Shown one piece after another: positions 1 to 7,690 of a stretch of DNA of 8,583 nt. Both the position numbers and the translations under genes were made by a program. The notes below the pieces were generated by a model. It had not been told where the DNA came from. It saw only the letters and a program-made list of their open reading frames with translations, and made no database searches. Source of the DNA: an uncultured Pseudomonadota bacterium (GTDB lineage: Bacteria > Pseudomonadota > Gammaproteobacteria > Methylococcales > Methylomonadaceae); assembly GCA_903931355.1 (NCBI GenBank), contig CAIZCB010000452.1:1-8583 (forward strand), written 5' to 3'. Each line of letters starts with the position of its first letter. The stretch's first letter is position 1.

Positions 1-2
1 GA

Positions 3-777
<775 letters not shown>

Positions 778-791
778 GATTAAGCCAGTGC

Positions 792-1898
792 TTATCGCCT
801 CAGTCGCCCATACGACCAATAAGCCGCACAAGCGCCTTCCGATGAAACCATGCAAGAACCCATCGGATTATCCGGTGTACACACCGTACCAAGCAGTTTG
901 CAGTCTTGTGGTTTTTTCGCGCCACGCAAAATGGCTGGACACTCGCAGCCTTTGACTTCTTTTGTGGCTTGGGTGCTTAAACTAAAGCGTTGTTCGGCAT
1001 CGAATTCGGCCAACTCGGCTTTCAGTTTTAAAGCGCTGTTGGCAATTTCTCCCAAACCACGCCATTCAAAGCGCGCTCGTAATTCAAACGTCGCGTCCAT
1101 TAAATCTTGTGCTTTCCGATTGCCTTGCTCGGTGACCGCTCGGCTGTATTGGTTTTCAACTTGGTGCTGGCCAGCATTTAACTGACGAATCAGCATTAAA
1201 GTCGATTGCATCACATCCAGCGGCTCAAACCCAGCAATCACAATCGGCTTTTGATATTGCTCGGCAAATAGTTGATACGGTTGAGTGCCAATAATGGTGC
1301 TGACATGCGATGGCCCCAGAAAACCATCCACAACAATCGGTTCTGGCGCATCTAACAAAGCCTGCATCGCCGCTGGGGTTAAAACATGGTTACAAAACAC
1401 TGAGAAGTTTCTTAAGCGCTCGGCTTGTGCTTGCTGCAACACCACAGCAGTCGGCGGTGTGGTGGTTTCAAAGCCAATCGCAAAAAACACCACTTGCCGA
1501 TCAGGATTTTGACGGGCAATTTTTAAAGCTTCTTGGCTGGAATAAATCATCCGAATGTCGCCGCCATTAGCTTTGGCTTTTAGCAAGCTATTGCGATTTG
1601 TGGCTGGCACTCGCATCAAATCGGCATAAGTACACAGAATAACTTGGTATTTTTCGACCAACTCAATCGCGCTATCAATTCGGCTGATTGGTAACACACA
1701 AACCGGACAACCGGGGCCGTGAATAAACTCAACATTGGCGGGAATTAAATCGTGCAGGCCATAACGGAAAATCGCGTGCGTATGACCGCCGCAAAACTCC
1801 ATCAAGCGGTAATGGCGTTGTGGATCGACGGTTTGGGCAATGCTGGTTGCCAGTTGTTTGGCTAAAGCAGGCTGGCGAAATTCATCAATGTATTTCAT
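792..1898 (-). CDS. hypD: Hydrogenase maturation factor HypD
   Basis: HypD is the iron-sulfur scaffold on which, together with HypC, the Fe(CN)2CO group of NiFe hydrogenases is built before insertion into the large subunit. It acts in the cytosol. The 368 residues cover the full family length (E. coli has 373). Conserved motifs are all present: FCGGHTH with C36 and H39/H41, GPGCPVC with C64 and C67, IGFETT at 141-146, GFEPLD at 223-228, EWRGLG at 278-283 and the near-terminal MVSSEGACAAY. The C-terminal cysteines C318, C320, C333, C340, C349 and C357 include the expected [4Fe-4S] ligands. The start overlaps the hypC stop as ATGA (4 nt), which indicates translational coupling and fits the lack of a strong SD of its own. 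The gene is intact, and it is the last hyp gene of the operon; hypE does not follow. Confidence 0.98.
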   Translation of the reverse strand: MKYIDEFRQPALAKQLATSIAQTVDPQRHYRLMEFCGGHTHAIFRYGLHDLIPANVEFIHGPGCPVCVLPISRIDSAIELVEKYQVILCTYADLMRVPATNRNSLLKAKANGGDIRMIYSSQEALKIARQNPDRQVVFFAIGFETTTPPTAVVLQQAQAERLRNFSVFCNHVLTPAAMQALLDAPEPIVVDGFLGPSHVSTIIGTQPYQLFAEQYQKPIVIAGFEPLDVMQSTLMLIRQLNAGQHQVENQYSRAVTEQGNRKAQDLMDATFELRARFEWRGLGEIANSALKLKAELAEFDAEQRFSLSTQATKEVKGCECPAILRGAKKPQDCKLLGTVCTPDNPMGSCMVSSEGACAAYWSYGRLRR

Positions 1899-2125
1899 GC
1901 CGGATCAGTTAATCCCGCTTCAGCAAATAAGGCTAAGGTTGCTAAAGCTTCGGCATGATCGATTTTTTGCAAGGCGAATCCAACATGCACCAAAACGTAA
2001 TCGCCAATCACTACTTCATCGACCAATGCCAGCGATACTTCGACCTTAACTTGATTGACTGACGCCGTCGCCATGCCGGTTTCAGTATCAATGGCGATGA
2101 TTTGTGCAGGTAGGGCTAAACACAT
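1895..2125 (-). CDS. hypC: Hydrogenase maturation chaperone HypC
   Basis: HypC is a small OB-fold chaperone that binds HypD and carries the iron-cyanide-CO unit to the hydrogenase large-subunit precursor. The 76-residue protein starts MCLALP, which places the essential cysteine at position 2, where it becomes the N-terminal residue after Met removal. The conserved VHVGFAL segment lies at 46-52 with H47, the histidine thought to help ligate iron. The length is at the short end of the family but complete. The gene lies 4 nt after hypB and overlaps hypD by 4 nt, so it is expressed as part of the hyp operon. HybG is a paralogue of the same family and cannot be excluded by sequence alone, but the location within hypABCD supports HypC. 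Confidence 0.96.
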   Translation of the reverse strand: MCLALPAQIIAIDTETGMATASVNQVKVEVSLALVDEVVIGDYVLVHVGFALQKIDHAEALATLALFAEAGLTDPA

Positions 2126-2129
2126 GAAT

Positions 2130-2861
2130 TTATGCCTGTAATGTCAGTTGCTTCTTGATCCAAGCTTGCCATTGTTCAAGACCTTGGCCAGATTTAGCCG
2201 AAAGCTGTATTACCTCGATATTGGGATTCACTTGTTTGGCATAAGCCAGACACTGCTCAACATTGAAATCTAGGTAAGGCAGCAAATCGATTTTATTAAG
2301 TAGCATTAAATCAGCGGCATGAAACATGTCGGGATATTTAATCGGCTTATCTTCACCTTCTGTTACCGACAAAATCACCACTTTATGCGCTTCACCCAAA
2401 TCAAAGCCGGAAGGACAGACTAAATTGCCGACATTTTCGATAAACAACACGCTTTGAGCTTTAGGCTGCAAAGTGTCTAAGGCTTGCCCAACCCGCTGCG
2501 CTTCTAAATGACAACCTTTGCCGGTATTGATTTGCAAAGCCGGAACACCAGTGGCGCGAATTCGCTCAGCATCGCGGCTGGTTTGTTGATCGCCTTCTAT
2601 CACCGCGATTTCGGTATCCGCTTTCAGTCGTTCAATTGTTTCAGTCAGCAAAGTGGTTTTGCCAGAGCCGGGGCTGGATACCAGATTTAAAACCAACATC
2701 TTACGTTCAGCGAAATAGCGGCGATTTTCGGCAGCATAGTGATTATTTTTAGCCAAAATATCCTGCTCGATTTTCACCATCCGCGTCGGACTTAAACCGA
2801 GAATATGGCTGTGTTTTGGACTATGTTGATGCTGATCGCCACAACCGCAAACCCCACACAT
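2130..2861 (-). CDS. hypB: Hydrogenase nickel incorporation GTPase HypB
   Basis: HypB is a SIMIBI-class GTPase that works with HypA to insert nickel into the NiFe active site. The 243-residue protein opens with MCGVCGCG, the CxxCGC high-affinity nickel site (C2, C5, C7) also present in E. coli HypB. A short histidine patch follows (H11, H13, H17, H19), far smaller than the long His-rich nickel-storage tracts of rhizobial HypB. The P-loop SSPGSGKTT lies at 62-70, the metal-binding pair at C117-H118 with C149 beyond it, and the guanine-specificity NKID at 189-192. The ATG overlaps the hypA stop by one base (TAATG) and is preceded by an AGAGG Shine-Dalgarno inside the end of hypA. All key residues are present. 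Confidence 0.98.
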   Translation of the reverse strand: MCGVCGCGDQHQHSPKHSHILGLSPTRMVKIEQDILAKNNHYAAENRRYFAERKMLVLNLVSSPGSGKTTLLTETIERLKADTEIAVIEGDQQTSRDAERIRATGVPALQINTGKGCHLEAQRVGQALDTLQPKAQSVLFIENVGNLVCPSGFDLGEAHKVVILSVTEGEDKPIKYPDMFHAADLMLLNKIDLLPYLDFNVEQCLAYAKQVNPNIEVIQLSAKSGQGLEQWQAWIKKQLTLQA

Positions 2862-3202
2862 TACGCTACCTCTAATTGTTTAATTCGCATTTGATCGCCG
2901 TCGTTGATTTGTAATGGATAACTGCCGCAGTTCGGGCAACTCTCATAGCGTTGTTCAACCAGCACATTTGTGTTGCAAGATGAACACCAAGCTTGGCCAG
3001 CAATTTCGATAATCTCAAGTCGTGCATTTGCAGCTAAAGAGCCTTGTACCACACTATCAAAACAAAAACGCATCGCTTCTGGATCAACGCCATACAAAGC
3101 GCCGATTTCTAAATAAACAGCGGTGACGGTTTGGTAGTTTTCCGCTTGAGCTTGTTGCTCAATGACTTGCAATACACTTTCGCACAATGACAGCTCGTGC
3201 AT
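2861..3202 (-). CDS. hypA: Hydrogenase nickel metallochaperone HypA
   Basis: HypA delivers nickel to the hydrogenase large subunit with HypB. I set the start at the ATG giving MHELS, because the N-terminal Met1-His2 is the known nickel ligand and the family is about 113 residues; this start gives exactly 113. An upstream in-frame GTG at 3227-3229 would add nine residues and bury His2, so it is rejected. The structural zinc site is C73-x2-C76 and C89-x2-C92, and the C-terminal NDGDQMRIKQLEV stretch is typical. The 20 bases before the ATG on the coding strand contain no G (CCCTCCCCC within them), hence no Shine-Dalgarno; the first gene of this operon therefore starts translation in an unusual context. 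A perfect hairpin lies just upstream. Confidence 0.96.
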   Translation of the reverse strand: MHELSLCESVLQVIEQQAQAENYQTVTAVYLEIGALYGVDPEAMRFCFDSVVQGSLAANARLEIIEIAGQAWCSSCNTNVLVEQRYESCPNCGSYPLQINDGDQMRIKQLEVA

Positions 3203-3223
3203 GATTTTTGGGGGAGGGTGAAG

Positions 3224-3256
3224 TGTCACAGTCTTTTGAATTTAAAGACTGTGACA
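3224..3256 (-). terminator. Perfect 13-bp inverted repeat; candidate transcript-end hairpin or operator
   Basis: The arms at 3224-3236 (TGTCACAGTCTTT) and 3244-3256 are perfectly complementary around a 7-nt loop. The repeat starts 7 nt after the lipoprotein stop codon and ends 21 nt before the hypA ATG. Its place just after a stop codon favours a transcript-end or mRNA-stabilising hairpin. No U-tract follows on the minus strand; instead a C-rich, G-free stretch follows, which would suit Rho better than intrinsic termination. Alternatively it could be an operator controlling the hyp operon, as a near-symmetrical TGTCAC/GTGACA site. A TTGTCA resembling a -35 box lies within it, but no good -10 follows at the right spacing. 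The repeat is certain, its role is not. Confidence 0.4.
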
Positions 3257-3263
3257 AGGTAAT

Positions 3264-3659
3264 TTAATTAATGACGTTATGACCGCGCTGTCTCATACAG
3301 CTACTGTAAGCGCGTTTGTATTGTTCATCAGAGCCGATACCTTTCGATGCGCCGCCGCCGATACCGCCAGCTGCAGCGCCAATCGCCGCACCTGTGCCAG
3401 GATTGCCGACGATAGCACCAAGAGCAGCGCCACCCGCGGCACCGATCAAACCGCCAACACCTGCACCAATAGCAGTTTCTTTAGCAGTTCCGCCTGATGC
3501 GTGCGCGGCTAACTGTTCGCACTCTTGCATGTCTAAATTAATACGGTTGGCATTGCGATCATTGTATGGATCCACAGTCGGAGTCCAGCCAGTTTGTGAA
3601 GCGCAACCGGTTAATAACAAACTCAAGGCAATTGCCGATGTAACGTTAAGTTTTTTCAT
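3264..3659 (-). CDS. Glycine-zipper outer-membrane lipoprotein
   Basis: This is a 131-residue predicted lipoprotein of unknown function. It begins MKKLNVTSAIALSLLLTGC, a short signal peptide with lipobox L16-T-G-C19; the +2 residue is Ala rather than Asp, which predicts outer-membrane sorting. A glycine-zipper tract of repeated GxxxG/AAGG units runs from about 65 to 108 and could form a membrane-associated helical hairpin. Flanking it are QECEQLA with C47 and a C-terminal YSSCMRQRGH with C121, a pattern seen in glycine-zipper envelope lipoproteins; the two cysteines could pair. The ATG at 3657-3659 is preceded by GGAG with 6-nt spacing; an upstream TTG at 3671 is not needed. It lies alone between the defence genes and the hyp operon, 118 bp and 61 bp from its neighbours, so it is probably its own transcription unit. 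No specific function can be assigned. Confidence 0.88.
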   Translation of the reverse strand: MKKLNVTSAIALSLLLTGCASQTGWTPTVDPYNDRNANRINLDMQECEQLAAHASGGTAKETAIGAGVGGLIGAAGGAALGAIVGNPGTGAAIGAAAGGIGGGASKGIGSDEQYKRAYSSCMRQRGHNVIN

Positions 3660-3702
3660 AATAATCTCCAATCAATTAAATAAGAAATTGAGTTCAGTAA
3701 AC

Positions 3703-3731
3703 AGGTTAGCGGATTTGTTTTCTCTTGGAAA
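3703..3731 (-). promoter_or_regulatory. Weak sigma-70-like promoter for the lipoprotein gene
   Basis: The 118-bp gap between the protease gene and the lipoprotein gene is AT-rich. The best promoter match on the minus strand is TTTCCA (3726-3731, four of six to the -35 consensus), 17 bp from TAACCT (3703-3708, three of six to the -10). It would give a leader of about 37 nt. No strong terminator hairpin for the upstream protease gene is seen in this gap. The match is weak and offered only because a promoter is expected here. Confidence 0.2.
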
Positions 3732-3777
3732 TAGCTGTTTCAGCAAAATTAAAACTTGTCAGCACAAAACAGTAAAA

Positions 3778-4485
3778 TCACCATGGATGAAACGCCAATG
3801 GCATCTTATTCAGCAAATCTCGTATGTCCTGCCAATTAGGTAACTGTTTATCCATGTGGGCGCGGAAAGTTTGATCATGTTTTCGCACCAATAGGTGAAC
3901 TAATTCATGCACCAAAATATATTCCAAACATTCTGGCGGCTTTTTCGCTAACTCAAGATTCAACCAAATCCGTTGCGCGGCAATATTGCAGCTTCCCCAT
4001 TTTGTTTTCATCTTCTTCACGCCCCAATCGACAACCTCAACGGCTATGCGCTGTTGCCATTCAGGAAGTCGCTTTTCGACTTGAGCTTTGAGTTGGGCGC
4101 GATAAAACTCAGTTAAGACCACGGCCCGATTCTCAACTGATGTACCTGGATTCACAAACAAATGAATTTTGCCGCCCGATACTTTAACTTCATGCCGTCC
4201 TGCGCGCTCGACAAGGTTTAAGCGATAGCGTTTGCCCCACAAATAATGACATTCACCACTGACCATTTCCCGATCAGATTGTCTAGGCTGAGCTGCAAAG
4301 CTACGTTGTTGCTGTTTAATCCAAGGAATACGACTAATCACCGCCATGCGAATCGCGGTATTGGTCATCTGTTCCGGTGCCGAAACTCGAATCCGGCCAT
4401 CCGGCGGCAATACACTGATATGCAGATTTTTAATCGGTTTGCGATTCAATTGCAGAGACAAAGAACCAATCTGCACTTGCTGCAT
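3778..4485 (-). CDS. YgjP/DUF45-family M48-like metal-dependent hydrolase linked to hsdR
   Basis: This 235-residue protein belongs to the YgjP (DUF45, SprT-like zincin) family of predicted cytosolic metallopeptidases. The catalytic motif is HELVH at 193-197, with H203 six residues beyond as the likely third zinc ligand, followed by the usual F-x-x-x-M-x-x-x-x-P-x-W pattern. The family signature MKTKWGSC lies at 159-166. No signal peptide or membrane segment is visible. The ATG shares one base with the hsdR stop (TAATG) and has an AAGGA SD about 9 nt upstream, inside hsdR, so it should be translated from the restriction operon mRNA. Genes of this family recur beside type I hsdR genes, but their substrate is not known to me; a role in controlling or turning over restriction proteins, or in host damage after infection, is inference. 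All zincin residues are intact. Confidence 0.93.
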   Translation of the reverse strand: MQQVQIGSLSLQLNRKPIKNLHISVLPPDGRIRVSAPEQMTNTAIRMAVISRIPWIKQQQRSFAAQPRQSDREMVSGECHYLWGKRYRLNLVERAGRHEVKVSGGKIHLFVNPGTSVENRAVVLTEFYRAQLKAQVEKRLPEWQQRIAVEVVDWGVKKMKTKWGSCNIAAQRIWLNLELAKKPPECLEYILVHELVHLLVRKHDQTFRAHMDKQLPNWQDIRDLLNKMPLAFHPW

Positions 4486-7400
4486 TAGTGATAATCCTTC
4501 TGCGCTTTCGCCAATTCCATCACATTTGGAATATCAATCTGATAGCCGGCGATTTCTTCCCGTACCGCATTGGCAATTTCGCGCTCTTTAAAACGGTCGC
4601 CCACCCAATCGGCTTTTTTGGTGTAACGAATAGCGCTATCAATTTTGGTAGCTAACACTTCGTCCTTGCCGAAATTATCGTAAAAAGCCCGTTTAGCTTG
4701 GGTATCCATTGAAGCCGGATAACTTGAATTAGCTTGTTCAGGACGAATCACCTTGCTCGACAACTCGCGAATTCGTTCCAGATATTCTTGATAGTCGATA
4801 GCCTTTTGCCGACGCTGTTTAATCAACTCATCCAACAACACCGACATTTGTTCGTAATATTTTGGGTTGACTGGATTTTCATCGACGATGGTACGACGGA
4901 CATTGTTTTCAATGGTTTCCGCCATAGCCTCCTGATTTTTACTAATACTTTCAGGTAAAGCTTCAGTGGTGGCTGCGATGCCTTTTTCGACAATCAACTC
5001 AATCAGCCCTAGCTCTTCAAAATCCATCAACTGCTCACTGCTATCAGCACGGATATACATATCCAACAAATGCCGCATCGCCGGTTCAAAGCGTTTCATA
5101 TCGACCAAATCGCCACTCGCCATCTTTACCTCATCACGCACTTTTTCATAATGCGCCACTTCAGCGCGAATTTGCTCCGCTTCGGCTGCTGAAAATCCGG
5201 CCTGCGGCAGTTCATTGGCGATATTGGCATAAGCCCGAATTAGCTTGGCAACGCTTTGATATAAGCTAAGACGCAGCGCTTCATTTTCGCTAAGTGCATC
5301 CTGATTTAGCCCAGATTCACCGCAAAAATAATGAATGTAATCTTGTTGCTGGCGTGGCGCTTTGACTGGCTCACACAAAGCGCGAACCATTTCCAGAGCG
5401 TTGTCTAAATCCAATCGCGCCTGTTCCAGCCTATCTTTCAAAAGTCCAGCAACATCCTCTTGGTCATAGCCATCAAAAGCGCCCTGGGTGTAATCGGTAA
5501 TCGCCTTATCCAGCGAGCGGAACAAATCTTTGTAATCAACAATATAGCCGTATTCTTTATCATCACCATCTAGGCGATTAACGCGGCAAATAGCTTGGAA
5601 CAAATTGTGATCGGCCATTTGCTTATCAATGTACAAATAAGTAGCAGAAGGCGCGTCAAAACCGGTCAGTAATTTATCCACCACAATCAACAAACGCATT
5701 TGCCCTGGCTCGTTGATAAAGCGTTTTTTGACATCTTTTTCAAATTCTTCAACCCGACTAGCAGCGGCCTCTTGCGGTTGTTCAAAGTAATCAGCCAACA
5801 TCTTGCGATAAATGTCGTACTTAAATAACTTCTCGGTTAAGCCTTCACCGCTTTCTTCGCCTTTAATACTCGCCGCGGTTGGCTGAAAACTGGTAACAAT
5901 CGCCACTTTGCCAGCCAAATCAGACTGATTGAACATTTCATAAGCTTTACAAGCCTGATAAACACTAGCGCAAACCAACATTGCATTGCCATAGCCGTCC
6001 ATCAAGCGAGGCTTGGTCTCCATATCCAACAGAATGTCATTAACGATTTGCTGTAAGCGCGACTTGCTGGATAGCACCTTTTGCAAAGTGCCCCATTTTT
6101 GCTTGAGCTGGGTTTTGGCAAGATTGGATAAGCCACGAGTTTTAGCTTCAAACCATTCGTCAACTTTATTTTGCGAGCTAATGTGTTGATCAATATCTCG
6201 CGCCTCATAGCGCAAATCCAACACCACGCCATCGGCCACAGCTTCATCGAATTTATAGGTATGAATATACGAACCAAACACCTCAATCGACTTCTTTTTA
6301 TCTTTTTTCATCAGAGGTGTACCGGTAAAACCGATAAACATCGCATTGGGCAAAATGCTTTTCATTGCCTCATGCAATTTGCCGGATTGAGTGCGATGAC
6401 ACTCATCGACAAACACAAACAAATCGCCTTTAGGCTTAAAATCCTTGGGTAACGATTTTTTCAGTTCTTCAATAAAAGCATCGGTCGCGCCAGCAGATTG
6501 CCGACCAAATTTATGCACCAAAGAGCACACTAACCAAGGATTAGGCTGATTTAAAGTAGCCACCAAATCGGCGCCGCTTTGACTGCGGTAAATGCTTTCT
6601 TCAACACCGGTAAAGACTTTTTCAATCTGCTCGTCCAACTCGGTGCGGTCAGTAACAATCAGCACCCGACTATCTTTGACATTCTCGCGTATCCACTTAG
6701 CCAACCAAACCATGGTTAAGCTTTTGCCGGAGCCTTGGGTATGCCAAATAATCCCACCTTCACGCCTTGTAATATGCTGCTTAGCGGCGGCAATCCCAAA
6801 AAATTGATTATGCCGACAGGTCTTTTTGACCCCAGCATCGAAGACGATAAAGTCATGGATGATTTGCAAAAAACGCCGTTTATTGCAGAGGCGGCTTAAA
6901 TGAAAATCCAGCTGATGCGGGTAGTTATGATCCAGTGCTTCTTTCCATTCCAGATAATACTTTTCGGCAGTTTCGATAGTGCCATAACGCAAACCTTGGC
7001 TATCGTTACCGGCCATGACCAATTGCTGGGTGGTGAAAAAATTACGGATGAAATCTTTTTTCTGATTATCCAGATTCTGACGTATGCCCTCAGTAACCGA
7101 TACCGACGAGCGTTTTAGCTCAATAATCCCCAAAGCAATGCCATTAACGTACAACACCAAATCAGGACGTTTTTTGTTTTCGCCTTTGATTGATACCTCT
7201 TCGGCAATCGCAAAATCATTCGCTTCGGGATTTTGCCAATCAACCAACCAAACCGTTTGATTCTGTTCGCCCGCGCCTTCCTTGTCTTTCACGCCGTAGC
7301 GCAACAAGCGATAAACCTCTTTATTGGCATAATAAAGTTTCTTACCTTCACCTAATGCCGCTGCCAAATCCAATTGATGAAGAACACGTTTAATCAAAGT

Positions 7401-7568
7401 CTCACCAACACCGCTCTTATTCAACCAAGCGCTCAATAAATCGGTCTCGATGTTTTTATTGTTTTCCCTATCCTGCCAATTACCAAGATAGCGGTAGCCT
7501 AATTCACGCTGAAAAAAGCCAACAATTCGATTTTGTGTCGCGCGTTCGCGCTGGCCTACCGCTGACAT
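4485..7568 (-). CDS. hsdR: Type I restriction enzyme endonuclease/translocase subunit HsdR
   Basis: HsdR is the ATP-driven DNA translocase and nuclease of a type I restriction complex (R2M2S). The 1027 residues match the usual length (EcoR124I is about 1040). The N-terminal HSDR_N domain holds the PD-(D/E)xK nuclease: D136, then E150-L-K152, with a following Q164 region. The SF2 motor has Walker A HTQGSGKS at 276-283, the DECH box at 388-391, FTGTP at 414-418, LLTGFDAP at 633-640 and motif VI QAICRVNR at 658-665. The rest, from about 700, is a DUF3387-like C-terminal domain with the NPKYYEQMSVLLDELI segment. An AAGGAG at 7575-7580, 6 nt from the ATG, is a strong SD. All catalytic residues are present, so it should be active if hsdM and hsdS exist; neither is in the window and both probably lie beyond the right edge. 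Confidence 0.98.
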   Translation of the reverse strand: MSAVGQRERATQNRIVGFFQRELGYRYLGNWQDRENNKNIETDLLSAWLNKSGVGETLIKRVLHQLDLAAALGEGKKLYYANKEVYRLLRYGVKDKEGAGEQNQTVWLVDWQNPEANDFAIAEEVSIKGENKKRPDLVLYVNGIALGIIELKRSSVSVTEGIRQNLDNQKKDFIRNFFTTQQLVMAGNDSQGLRYGTIETAEKYYLEWKEALDHNYPHQLDFHLSRLCNKRRFLQIIHDFIVFDAGVKKTCRHNQFFGIAAAKQHITRREGGIIWHTQGSGKSLTMVWLAKWIRENVKDSRVLIVTDRTELDEQIEKVFTGVEESIYRSQSGADLVATLNQPNPWLVCSLVHKFGRQSAGATDAFIEELKKSLPKDFKPKGDLFVFVDECHRTQSGKLHEAMKSILPNAMFIGFTGTPLMKKDKKKSIEVFGSYIHTYKFDEAVADGVVLDLRYEARDIDQHISSQNKVDEWFEAKTRGLSNLAKTQLKQKWGTLQKVLSSKSRLQQIVNDILLDMETKPRLMDGYGNAMLVCASVYQACKAYEMFNQSDLAGKVAIVTSFQPTAASIKGEESGEGLTEKLFKYDIYRKMLADYFEQPQEAAASRVEEFEKDVKKRFINEPGQMRLLIVVDKLLTGFDAPSATYLYIDKQMADHNLFQAICRVNRLDGDDKEYGYIVDYKDLFRSLDKAITDYTQGAFDGYDQEDVAGLLKDRLEQARLDLDNALEMVRALCEPVKAPRQQQDYIHYFCGESGLNQDALSENEALRLSLYQSVAKLIRAYANIANELPQAGFSAAEAEQIRAEVAHYEKVRDEVKMASGDLVDMKRFEPAMRHLLDMYIRADSSEQLMDFEELGLIELIVEKGIAATTEALPESISKNQEAMAETIENNVRRTIVDENPVNPKYYEQMSVLLDELIKQRRQKAIDYQEYLERIRELSSKVIRPEQANSSYPASMDTQAKRAFYDNFGKDEVLATKIDSAIRYTKKADWVGDRFKEREIANAVREEIAGYQIDIPNVMELAKAQKDYH

Positions 7569-7574
7569 TAATTG

Positions 7575-7580
7575 CTCCTT
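7575..7580 (-). promoter_or_regulatory. Shine-Dalgarno of hsdR
   Basis: The coding strand reads AAGGAG six nucleotides before the hsdR ATG. This is the strongest ribosome-binding site in the window, and it fixes the hsdR start. It lies immediately downstream of a REP-like palindrome, so folding of that palindrome would leave it just outside the stem. Confidence 0.8.
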
Positions 7581-7587
7581 TCTATAG

Positions 7588-7613
7588 GATGGATAAGCGA
7601 TAGCGCATCCATC
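7588..7613. repeat. REP-like palindrome 1
   Basis: GATGGAT (7588-7594) pairs with ATCCATC (7607-7613), and GCG (7597-7599) with CGC (7604-7606), leaving an AA bulge and the loop ATAG. The core GGATAAGCGATAGCGCATCC matches the reverse complement of palindrome 2 at 18 of 20 positions, and similarity extends through TAGG on the left. Imperfect palindromes of this GGATAAGCG...CGCATCC kind are, to my recollection, dispersed between genes in many proteobacteria; they resemble REP elements. Possible roles are a transcript-processing or terminating hairpin after the AlbA_2/GHKL gene. Confidence 0.75.
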
Positions 7614-7642
7614 AATGATTGCCTAACAATGCCTGTTGGCTC

Positions 7643-7668
7643 GGTGGATGCGCTGGCGCTTATCCGCC
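7643..7668. repeat. REP-like palindrome 2, inverted relative to palindrome 1
   Basis: GGTGGAT (7643-7649) pairs with ATCCGCC (7662-7668) with one G-T pair, and GCG (7650-7652) with CGC (7657-7659), leaving a TT bulge on the 3' side. It is the mirror-image copy of the palindrome at 7588-7613, so the two could also pair with each other into a long hairpin or cruciform, as in BIMEs. Between them lies a third small hairpin, GCC-T-AACA (7621-7628) with TGTTGGC (7634-7640). Together they fill the 121-bp gap between the AlbA_2/GHKL gene and hsdR; no convincing promoter is seen in the gap. Confidence 0.75.
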
Positions 7669-7690
7669 CTACCAATGATTTGCTGTTTAG

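Noticed and set aside
850..1185. Plus-strand open frame of 111 codons within hypD
   Set aside because: It lies wholly antisense to an unmistakable, intact HypD and shows no motif.
3224..3256. CRP/FNR-type site in the hypA upstream palindrome
   Set aside because: The half-sites TCACA and TGTGA are in everted order and too far apart for CRP, and no TTGAT-N4-ATCAA FNR pattern is present.
3203..3263. Sigma-54 promoter ahead of hypA, as known for E. coli hyp genes
   Set aside because: No GG/GC pair at -24/-12 spacing is visible on the minus strand in this gap.
3316..3843. Plus-strand Pro/Ala-rich open frame of 175 codons
   Set aside because: It is the antisense of the glycine-zipper lipoprotein, whose Gly/Ala codons read as Pro/Ala on the other strand. 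It has no family resemblance, while the minus-strand gene has a lipobox and SD.
6002..6286. Minus-strand open frame of 94 codons within hsdR
   Set aside because: It is a shifted frame inside the continuous HsdR helicase domain; HsdR shows no frameshift there.
7588..7668. Short CRISPR array
   Set aside because: There are only two imperfect units in opposite orientation with no regular spacers and no cas genes; a REP-like inverted pair explains them.
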